This document shows positions 12,745 to 22,791 of a DNA stretch of 64,000 nt, piece by piece. The DNA is from Aquilaria yunnanensis (taxonomy: Eukaryota > Streptophyta > Magnoliopsida > Malvales > Thymelaeaceae). The notes under the pieces were generated by a model. It was not told the DNA's origin, searched no databases, and saw only the letters and a list, made by a program, of their open reading frames with translations. The DNA is taken from positions 41,452,001 to 41,516,000 of the forward strand of contig CM077597.1 in the NCBI GenBank assembly GCA_039654915.1, read 5' to 3'. Every line of letters starts with the position of its first letter. Position 1 is the stretch's first letter. Both the position numbers and the translations under genes were made by a program.

Positions 12745-14518
12745 AGCATAAAAGGGGGAAATTTCCTAAGATTCGTAGTTTTAGCACAAATCCAAACAAT
12801 GTAAAGGCTCCCCTCAAATTCTAAACTCCTAGCTTAGTCAAGGATATACAAAGGCTAATGGGAAAAATAACAGCCTTAAGCAGTTTTATCTCACGCTATG
12901 GTGATAGATGCAAACCATTCTTCAAGACACTTACAAAAGTAAAAAATGACTTCAAGAGTGACGGTCCATCGAATCCCTAGATCCAAAAATGTCAGGTGCC
13001 CCGGGAAGGAATCAAGGTTTCTCTTGCTAAGTTACCCACTCTCAAACAACCAAAAAAAGTGAAACCCTCGTCCTAGACTTGGTTGTTAGTGAAAAAAGCC
13101 ATTAGGTCCATCTCAGTGTATAAGGATGAGTTCAAAAAACAATGGCCTGTGTATTACATAAGCAAATCACACCATGGAGCTGAGGTAAACTACCTCATGC
13201 TTCAGAAGGCTATATATGCTTTGGTTCTATCAGAATGATGACTTCAGCCTTATTTTCAAGGCCATTCAATCATCATCTGAAGTGACCTCCCACGTAGGGA
13301 TGTGTTGAAGAAAGTAGATCATTTAGGAAGGCTTTGAAAATGGTGCATAGAGCTCGATGAATACAATATAAGCTATGAGCCAAGGAAAATGATCAAGGCA
13401 CAAGTGACTTCATGGTCAAACTACCACATAGTGTTATAGTTGAGGCTTCGATTGAGGAAGACTGTAAGCCGAAATGTTAGCTATTCATCGATGGTGCATC
13501 AGGAGTAACACATCAAGGCGCATGTATAATTTTAAAGGAGATAGAAGGAATGAAAGCATCCAAGGCTATCAAATTTGGCTTTCAAGTAACAAACAATGTG
13601 GCTGAATATGAAGCCCTCATTGTCAGACTATGCCTCGTTAAGAGTATAGGCATTAGGTTTCTCTGACCCTGCAGCGACTCTCGGCTCTTAGTTTAGTAGT
13701 TGAAAGAGGACTATGACGTTAGAGAGGCAAGGCTCAAAAGATATTGTAGTATTGTAAAATATATGATCGAGAAGCTCGATAAAGTGCTCATAGAAAAGGT
13801 GCCCCGGTAAGAGAATACACAAGTAGATGCCTTAGCCAAGACAATTAGATGCACTAAAGAGCAAAATGTGCCAAGAATAGATGGAAACCATGTATTGAGC
13901 ATCTAGGAAAGATGGAGAGCACAACTCTGGAGATATCTCACCAAATAAAATATGCTCGATGACCCCCTAGAAGGCTTATCGGTGAAGAACTTTATCGGCA
14001 AGGCTACTCCAGTCCCTTGCAAAAAATGCATTAAAGCAGCTAAAATAGAGTTAATCTTTAGATAAGTACATGAATGTAGATGTGGTTCTCACATTGGCAC
14101 AGACACTTTGGTGGGTGTTATACTCAGCAAGGATATTTCTGGCCATCCCTATGATAGGACGTACAAAGAATCGTAAGAAACTATGACGAGTGCAAATGCC
14201 ATGCTTCTATTCAAAGGGTGCCATCAAAAGTTGTAACATTAGCAAATTACCCTTGTCCTTTTACAGTCTGGGGCACGAACCTTATAGGCCCACTACCTAC
14301 CACCCCTGAGGGGTGAAGTACTGCAAGTAGCAGTAGATTATTTTACACAGTGGATAAAAGCAGAACCATTGGCTCTATATCAGCTAAAGAAATCCAAAAA
14401 TTTGTGTGGAAAAAAATTATATCCAGATTCGGTTGTCCGAGGATATTGGTGATCGATAATGGAACTCAGTTCACTGATAAAGGATTTCAAAAGTTTATTA
14501 CCGACTTTAAGATCAAGA
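12745..14518 (+). pseudogene. Element Z, part 2: RT end, RNase H domains, integrase start
   Basis: The frame broken at 1888 resumes after element A. The RT connection is visible (DIQRLMGKITALSSFISRYG near 12845-12900), then the degenerate gypsy RNase H (QWPVYYISKS near 13140), the second RNase H (FIDGASG near 13490; NNVAEYEALI near 13595), and integrase from about 14060 (RCGSHIGTDTL) through AVDYFTQWIKAEP to IDNGTQFTDKGFQKF near 14455-14500. It is heavily mutated, with stops about every 100-200 bp. Copia element K interrupts it inside the integrase core at 14518, between the second catalytic aspartate and the glutamate. Confidence 0.85.
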
Positions 14519-15166
14519 TGTTAGAAAAAACTGAGTTGCAACAATCACGAACCATCAGCGACCCGAGGTGTTTATACACTGTCCTTAAGGATTATAGCTC
14601 GCGACTCTCCAAAATGTGCAGGAGAACAAGTCTGCGAAAATCCCCTAGGATACAACGGGTTTTCCAGGAAGTGTGCACTCACACTCAGGATACTCTAGGA
14701 ATTAGTAAAAACACAAGAACCAGCGAGGATCAGAGCAGGGGGGAAAGAAGAGAGAGCTCCAAAGCGGGGTAATCTGAGAGTGAAGTGGGAGTGGGTATTT
14801 ATAGGTAGCAGTGGTCCGAATTTGAATGTTGGGGTAGTAATGTTGGGAGTTACAAAATTAATATCGGTTATGATTTTGTACGTTGAGCCCGTTTTGATTT
14901 CCAACACGTGAAAAACAAGTTTTCCGGGTAAGGGTAAAAAAGTAAATCCAGGAAAGTGTAAAAACTGACTTGGACCGGGCCTCGTGATACTTTGCATGCA
15001 GGGGGGGCAAATTGCACTCTTTCCACTGTTTTGGCCCATCTTGTGCACACGAGCCCATTACTACTTTCTTTCTTACCTAGCCCACTTAGGCATGGTAACT
15101 TATAAAGTCTAGAAGCTCTCCTTGTCCAAACCATGTGGGATATGCCTTTTGGAATACTTGACAACA
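14519..15166 (-). repeat. Element K 3' LTR
   Basis: This copy matches 31352-31999 closely. Read on the plus strand it starts TGTTAG and ends TTGACAACA, so the ends form a short TGTTG/CAACA inverted repeat. A TATA box (minus strand CTATAAATACCC) lies near 14800. Confidence 0.92.
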
Positions 15167-15720
15167 ATCCCCCACATATTTCAAAAGGCATTACTTCAAG
15201 GTTTCTTACTGGCTTCAAGCTCAAGAATGCAATGCATCGTGGCTGGTGTCTATTAGATTATAAACCAGTCCTAGAGCCAATGATACTTAACTTACATAGT
15301 ACTTGGTGAAGCATTTAGTTTTTATGAACCAAATACCCTTTTGTAATTTAAGTGATTCATTGATCACATTACACCCCCACAATTTCTGCTGTTAATCGCG
15401 GTGTTGCGCTTATCGGCCATGCGCATGTCCTGGTTTTCATGAGTGCTTTAGAGATTCTGCCACAAATCTCATAGGAGCGACTTCACTCCGACACCCATAT
15501 AGGTGATTCCATCAAGTGTATACTGCATAAATACACTACCCATCATGGCTTATGTGAATCATTAAGAGCTTTTTCCTCATCCTCTAGTAAATGCAGTATT
15601 TACATTATCTACACCATAGGAGGGACCTTTAAGGAAAAGTTTCAATAATGCTTCCAGGTATAACAGTGACTTGTTATTACCCATATGAACCTAATTCATG
15701 GGATCTCCAATCACATAGGT
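15167..15720 (-). other. Element K polypurine tract and 3' untranslated region
   Basis: Directly inside the 3' LTR the minus strand reads ATATGTGGGGGAT, a typical copia PPT (about 15167-15180). The rest, up to the end of the RNase H frame near 15720, shows no coding frame I can recognise and is probably the 3' UTR. Confidence 0.7.
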
Positions 15721-16233
15721 TGGGTTACCATCAGTATTGACTCAGGTTGGTAATAGTCCCATTCCCCTCGATGTTTCATATATCATTTTCCTTCCTAGAG
15801 GTTTAGTCAAAGGACTAGCCAAATTCACTTCTGACTTTACATAATCGATCGATATAACACCATCATTAAGCAGCTACTTTACAACATCATGTCTTAATCG
15901 AATGTGTCTATTTTTTCCATTGTAAGTTTTATTTTTTGCAATTGCTATTGCCGCTTGGCAATCACAATACATAGACACAGAAGGCATTGGCTTTATACCC
16001 AACAGCATATTTGCTAAGAAGTTTTTCAACCACTCAGCTTCACTTCCAGCCATTTCTAAGGCTATAAATTCTGACTCCATAGTGGATCTGGCAATGATGG
16101 TTTGCTTTGAAGATTTCCAAGACACAGCTCCACCACCAAGAGTGAAAATGTACCCACTAGTAGATTTGGTTTCATCAGAGTCAGAAATCCAATTAGCATC
16201 ACTGTACCCTTCTAGTACAGTGGGAAAACCACT
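15721..16233 (-). pseudogene. Element K copia RNase H (C-terminal part of pol)
   Basis: The minus-strand frame reads [17 protein letters not shown], then [18 protein letters not shown] and [17 protein letters not shown], the classic copia RNase H blocks, then [13 protein letters not shown] stop follows at about 15873; the frame continues to ETSRGMGLLPT near 15730. The N-terminal side is cut by element B. The target duplication CCACT (16229-16233) is part of the codons, and joining 16233 to 26653 restores GIMYSGFPTV. Confidence 0.9.
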
Positions 16234-16983
16234 TGATAGCCGAAGGCCTATCGCCTCTATCTGACCCGAACTCGGAGCGTCAGGGAACACGAGGATACTA
16301 TTAGCCCCCCCGAGGTACTAAGCCGACCGCCTTCGGAGATGGAGAATCAGCTATTGCAAGCCGAAGAGGATCTCCCCGAAGGCGGAACCCTGAATCAGGG
16401 AACTCCCCGAAGTACGGGCACATTTCCTGAAGGGGCACCGTCCGCGTCAGAGGACGACCTCGTCCAGGGAGTTCGGGAGTACGGTATGAGCATTTAAGGA
16501 GCCTCTGACATGCCGCCCACAGACGCTACATGTCACCTCAAACAGTGATTTGACACGCCGACGCAGTCCAGGTCTTGTCACGAACTGGCTCGATTCAAGA
16601 CTCAAGGAGCCTGTCACCGGCTACTCACCCCCTACGCCCAGAAACTCAGAGAACATCCAACCAAACACGTGTCGTCATCTGAATGGGTTGGGCTTCTCTA
16701 TAAATACCAGGGAACAGACCTTGGCAAAGGGTTGGACTCCTCCTCCTCGAGAAAATACAGGCAAGCCCACTAGAAACTCTAGTGCTTCCCCCTTTACCTT
16801 CTCAGGAAACTGACTTGGGCGTCGGAGGCTCCTCCCCGAAAAGCACCCCGGGGACCTCCTAACCCTCTTCTCTGAGCTTTTCAGGCACATTCCCCTGGGA
16901 AACCTCTACTCCAGACGCTCTCCCTCACAGGAAGTCCTCCCGGAAGTCACCATGCCTTCCAGTGAAGATGTCTTAGGGCATCA
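16234..16983 (+). repeat. Element B 5' LTR
   Basis: It begins TGATAGCCGAAGGCCTATC and ends GGGCATCA. A G-box ACACGTGTC is at 16665-16673 and a TATA box CTATAAATA at 16698-16706, only about 25 bp apart. The gag ATG is at 16952, 31 bp before the end. Confidence 0.95.
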
Positions 16984-19900
16984 TATGGCGCCGTCTGTGG
17001 GAAACCATCCTCGGGTCGCCGTCGTTGAGAATCGGCGTTCTAAGGACAAGGGACTCCCGAGGTCCCCGTCTGCGCCTGAGGTCCAATCGGCCACTGAGCA
17101 AGCCCTCCCAAGGACTTCCACGCCTGAGGAAGAGCGCCCTCTAGTCATAACCACGAGCTTTCTGCGCGACTTTCAACATTCTGTTGTGGCTGAAATGTCA
17201 CAACAGATAGACCGAAGGTGGCCGCAACAAGCTCAAGCCCAAAGGCCTCCTTCGCCAGCACACCCTCGGGAACAAAGCCCCAAACCAACCCATCGTAGTT
17301 CGGGATGCGGAGACCCACGAGAGGAGTCTTCAACAAAAAACATGCCCCTTGGGGCACGGCTCGCGGGACAAGCAGGGTCAAGACGACCCAAAATCACACA
17401 CAGGAGGAGCCCGTCACCTGAGGCGAGGTCCCCATCCCCTCAGCGCCGAAATCACTCTCCGAAGAGGCACCGACAATCTCCCCTGCCAGAAGAAGAACCT
17501 AGTGCCACGATCCTTATGGAGAAGATATTGGTGAGGTTGGACAGAGTGGAGAAACAGGTGGCTTGCAAACCCGTCTGGGCTAGGCTGTCTGGACCTTTTG
17601 TGGGGATGAGTCCCCATTCACCCAAGATGTAGTTGAGGCAGCCATGCCAGGTGATTTCAGAGTACCTCGGCTGGAAACTTATGATGGCCGTACTGATCCA
17701 CAGGCCCATCTGACCAAGTACAGACACAGCATGATGATGCACGGTGCTGACAACGCTACCTTGTGCAAATGTTTCGAGGTCACTCTCACTGGGCCAGCAA
17801 CAGCCTGGTATAATTCATTGGCCCCAGGAACCATCACGGAGTTCCAGGAGTTATCCACAGCCTTCACGCAGCAGTTTATCGGAAGTCGGCCAACGGCGAA
17901 AATGCCGGTTTAGATGTTCGACATAGCGCAAAGAATTGGAGAGACCATCTGCGACTATGTCGAGAGATTTAACAGAGAGGCCTTGAGTGTCCCAGACTTT
18001 TGGCTCGAAGTACACATCCTCGCGATGACACGGGGCCTTCGGAGGGACTCGCAGCTATTTTACAAATTCTCCAAGGTCCCCCCGGACACGCTAGGTGAAT
18101 TTTACCGAAGGGCCGAACGGCACATGACAGCCGAACAACTGAGAATGGGTGGACCGAAGTCCGATCACACCCGGGCCGAAGGGTCCAGCCAGCAAACCCG
18201 GTATCCCACCGAACAGGCAGGCCGACCTCGGAGAACGCGAGGAAGGAAACTCCCCATTTTCACACCCCTGAACACCACAAGGACTAACATCCTCATGACA
18301 ATGGAAAGGCAGGGAACTCAGGTTCAGCGGCCACGGGCCATGACTGCCGACAACAGAAAGAATATGAAGAAGTTCTGCCAGTTTCATCGCAACCACGGCC
18401 ACGACACCGAAGACTGCTTCCAATTGAAAAAGTATATAGAGTCGCTGATAAAATAGGGCCAACTTCGCCGTTATCTGCGCATGCCTTCCCCGAAAGGGAG
18501 AAAAGAGGAGGAAGGAAAGGCAGAAGATAAGGACTACGACTCCGACAGGCGGAGAAATCGAAGTCCGAAAAGGCACCCCCCACCTCCAGCGGGAATCATA
18601 CAAACAATTACGACGGGACTACCATCCTCGAAAAGAAAGAGGAAGGCCAGAGAAATAGCAGTCATGGAGTATCAAAGTCCAACAAAAAAACTGGCCCAAA
18701 AGGATGGTTCCGCCGTCATTTTTCCCCATGACGACCCATTATTGATCATGGCGAGAATAGGAAACTGGGACGTCAAGAGAGTGCTGCTTGACGACGGATC
18801 AAATGTCGACGTCCTATTTTCACACTTGATGCCGAGGTTGGGTGTATCTAGCAGCGACCTCAAGCCCGTCACCTCGCCTACCTTCGAGGTAGGTCCGTCC
18901 GAACTGCCCGTCCTCGGATGGATCGATCTCCCTGTGATGCTGAAAGGGACTTCGGTGATTGGGACAGCAGAGTTGTACGCCTCCACAATGGCAAGGTTCA
19001 TCATTATGGATGTGCCTTCATCGTACAACGCCATCCTTGGAAGACAGACACAGGGAAACCTGCACATTCGCGCTGATGTCAAGTACTTAACCGTCACTTT
19101 CGCCGCCAAGGATGGAGATGCGGAAATCTTCATAGATCAAGGCGAAGTAAGGAAGGTGTTCGTCAAAACACGAAAGGCTCTAGCAAACAACTTCGCGCAA
19201 GCTGTGGAAGCAAAAGCACCAAAAAGGGGCGAGGCAGAGAATCCCGCGAAGGCGGAAATGGAAGAAGTAGAACTTGTCCCAGGCCAAAATACCCGAATAG
19301 GGAAAAACTTGGCCGAAGGTGACAAGGAAAAACTTATATCTTTTCTACTGACAAATAAAGATCTATTTGCCTACTCGCCGAAAGACATGCCAAGGGTAAA
19401 CCCTGACATAATTCAACATAGCCTTAAAGTAGGTCCAGAAGAAAAGCCTGTCTGGCAAAAGAAGAGAGGCATCTCAGTTCATAAAAGTAACTTTGTCAAA
19501 ACCAAAGTCCAACGACTGTTAGAAGCCGATGTCATCAGGGAGGTCAAGTACCCTGAATGGTTAAGCAATGTGGTAGTGGCCACAAAATAAGGAAGCGGCA
19601 AACTCCGGATGTGCATCGACTTCAGAAACTTGAACGATGCTTGCCCAAAAGATTTATACCCTCTCCCACCAATAGACCAATTGGTAGACTCAACTGCCGA
19701 ATACGGGCTGCTAACTTTCTTAGACGCCTTCAGTGGGTATCACCAAATAAGGATGGACCCTGAAGATGAAGAAAAAACCGCCTTCATCACCGAAGGAGGA
19801 ACATACTGCTACATCAGGATGCCCTTCGGGCTCAAAAACGCAGGAGCCACCTACTAGAGGTTGATGAGCAAGGTCTTCAACGACCAAATAGGGAGAAACA

Positions 19901-22390
19901 TGGAAGTATATGTGGACGACATGATAGTCAAAAGCAAACTGCCTGGCGACCACGTCGCAGATCTAAAGGAAACTTTCCACCAGCTCAGAGCCTTCGGGAT
20001 CCGCCTTAATCCCGAAAAGTGCATCTTCGGAGTAACCTCGGGAAAGTTCTTTGGGTACATGGTATCAGAAAGAGGCATTGATGCCAACCTAGAAAAAATT
20101 AGGGCTCTACTCAAGTTCCGAACTCCTGCCACAATAAAAGATGTGCAGAGGCTCACCGGAAGGATAACCTCCCCCAACAGGTTTATTTCCAGATATGGAG
20201 ACCGGTGTCGACCATTCTTCAAAGTCCTCACTAAGGCAGCAAAAAAGGAGGACAACCTCGGGAGTAATGACAATCCTTGGGGTGAAGACTGCCAAAAGGC
20301 CTGGGAGGAACTCAAAATCTACTTAGCCGACCTGGCCACTTTGCAGCAACCTCGCGAGGGAAAGCCCCTCGTGTTATACCTCGCCGTCACAGAAAAAACC
20401 TTAAGCTCGGTCCTTGTGAAAGAAGAGGGGGCGAAGCAATGGCCAGTCTACTACGTAAGCAAGTCCCTGCATGGCGCGGAAGTCAGGTACCCTCTGTTGC
20501 AAAAAGCTATATAGTCCGAAGCAGTCTACCTCTGCGCGATGTCATGAGAAAATTTGATCATTCGGGAAGGCTTTCCAAATGGTGCATAGAGCTTGGCGAA
20601 CACGACATCACTTATGAACCTCGAAAAGCCATAAAAGCTCAAGCTCTGGAAGATTTCATTGCCGAAGTACCCACCACCGAAGATAGCCATCCAGATCCAA
20701 GCAAAGGTGAGCCAGAATGGACTTTGTACGTCGACGGAGCCTCGGGGTCCGAACACCAGGGAGCTGGGGTAATTAGCAGAGGCCCCGAAGGCCTTGAAGT
20801 AATGAAGGCTATTAAGTTCAGCTTTAACGTCACCAACAATGTGGCTGACTATGAAGCCCTCATAGCAGGATTACGCCTAGCCAAAAGAATTGGCGTGTGA
20901 AATCTAAAAGCCCACAACGATTCCTAGCTAGTAGTTCGGCAAACGGCAAGAGACTATGGGGCGAATGACCCAATCTTGGCAAAATATCACGAACTGGTGA
21001 CAAAGCTCATTCGAGAGTTTGACAGCATATGGATAAAAAACGTACCTCGACGAGATAACGCTGAAGCAGACTGCTTGTCGAAGTCAAAAACATACACCGA
21101 GGTACTAAGCCGCCCGAGCATTGAAGTACTGAGCATAGTAACTTCGGAAAAAAGCTGGAAAGACCCGATAAAAAGGTATCTTGCAAACAACGTGCTCCCC
21201 GAAGACCCCATCGAGGCTGTAAAAGTGCGAAGACGCTCCGGGCGATTCTTCCTAATAGGCGAAGAACTGTATCGGCAGGGATACGCAAATCCTTTACAGA
21301 GTTGTGTTGGCGGAGAGGACACTGAAATGATCCTCGAAGAAGTCCACGAAGGCGCTTGTGGTTCACACATTGGAACCGACGCCCTAGAGGCAGTAATACT
21401 GCGCCAAGGATACTTTTGGCCTACCCTGAGAAAGGACGCTAGGCAGTTTGTCCGAAAATGTGGTAACTGCCAAAAACACGCAAATATCCAGAGGACACCC
21501 TCGAAAATGGTGACTTCGGCTGACTATCCCTGGCCCATCGCAGTCTGGAGCATAGACCTTATAGGACCACTCCTAACAGCGCCTGGAGGCGTGAAATTCT
21601 GCGTAGTAGCAGTAGACTATTTCTCCAAATGGGTCGAGGCGGAACCGTTGGCTACTATCTTGGCAAAAGAAGTGCAGAAGTTCGTATGGAAGAACATCGT
21701 ATGCAGATTTGGCGTACCAAGGGTACTAGTAGCTGATAATGGATCCTAGTTTATAGACAAAGGGTTACAGGAATTTATCAGTGACCTCGGAACAAAAATG
21801 CACTTCGCCCCAGTAGCTCACCCCCAAAGCAATGGGCAGGTAGAAGTATCTAACAGGACCATAAAAGATGGTCTGAAAAAAAGGCTGGGGGAAGCAAAAG
21901 GGAAATGGCCAGAAGAGCTCCAAAGTGTACTATGGAGCTACCGAACAACACCCCAAGAGCAACAGGGGAAACGCCTTTGTCACTCGTCTTCGGTACAGAG
22001 GCCATCATCCCAGTCAAAGTCGTGCGACCATCAATACGGGTACAAGTATTCGATGAAAGTGGAAATGACCTCGGCCTAAGAACCAAGCTCTACCTCGTCG
22101 GTGAACACAGAGAAATAGCGGAGCTGAGAAGAAAAGCTTTTCAGCAGAGAGTGGCCACGGCTATAAACCTGCGTGTCAGGCCAAAAGGAATAAAGAAAAG
22201 AGACCTCGTTCTCCGAAAGGCTGAATTTGCACCTTCTAGGCCATCCCACGGGGTATTTCGCGCGAACTGGGAAGGTCCCTATCTGATCCTTGCCGAAGTA
22301 CGAAAACGGGTGTACAAGCTAGGCGATTCCGAAGGTATAGAATTAAAAAATACGTGGCATTCAGACGCCTTAAGAAAATTCTATACTTAG
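16952..22390 (+). pseudogene. Element B gag-pol polyprotein (broken)
   Basis: The ATG at 16952 lies in the LTR with a good context (ACCATG). Gag: a charged Ser/Pro/Arg-rich N-terminal part, the core FRVPRLETYDGRTDPQAH near 17660, and the zinc-knuckle-like FCQFHRNHGHDTEDC near 18375. Protease: VLLDDGSNVDVLF near 18785. RT: NDACPKD near 19635, MPFGLKNAGATY near 19820, intact YVDD at about 19909-19920. Degenerate gypsy RNase H from about 20360, second RNase H (LYVDGASGSEHQGAG near 20725), then integrase with H-H-C-C zinc finger (near 21345-21475) and D, D, E (NGQVEV kept near 21835). Defects: a one-base loss near 17590, stops at 17911, 18454, 19588, 19856, 20898, 20926 and 21748, a deletion of about 58 bp at 20511-20515, and a frameshift near 21950. 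Confidence 0.92.
16986..17003 (+). other. Element B primer-binding site
   Basis: TGGCGCCGTCTGTGGGAA starts two bases after the LTR. It is translated as part of the gag frame (M/LAPSVG). Confidence 0.85.
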
Positions 22391-22791
22391 GATCTCGGCG
22401 AAAAAGATTGTGCTGTACAAGTTGGGAAAAATTCTCTAAGTACGAAAGTTTCTTAGCCAAAAAGTCTTAAGCATAAGAGGTGCAAATTCCGCAAAAGTGG
22501 CCGACCAGATAAGGTTTTCCGAAGTCTCTTGAACGAATGTGTTCGGGAAAATGGAGAAAACCTGGCAAAAGTTTTCGCGAAGAAGGTCGCCATGCTAAGA
22601 GCAAAAAAGGTTTTCCGAAGTCTCTTGAGCGAATGAGTTGGGGACAAAGGGAAACGAAAAATCTCGCAAAGATACTTAGCCAAATTTTCTAAAAAAGTCT
22701 TTCATTAAGATCAATTTGCTTACAAAAAAAAAGATTGCCAGAAGAAGAAGTACAAAAAGAAGGAAAATAAGGCAAAGGGCCCTAGGACAAA
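22391..22791. other. Convergent spacer of element B
   Basis: The spacer lies between the pol stop and the aORF stop. It holds two diverged copies of a motif TTTTCCGAAGTCTCTTGA (about 22515 and 22611), the counterpart of the three tandem 55 bp repeats in element C. No coding frame is seen. Confidence 0.6.
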
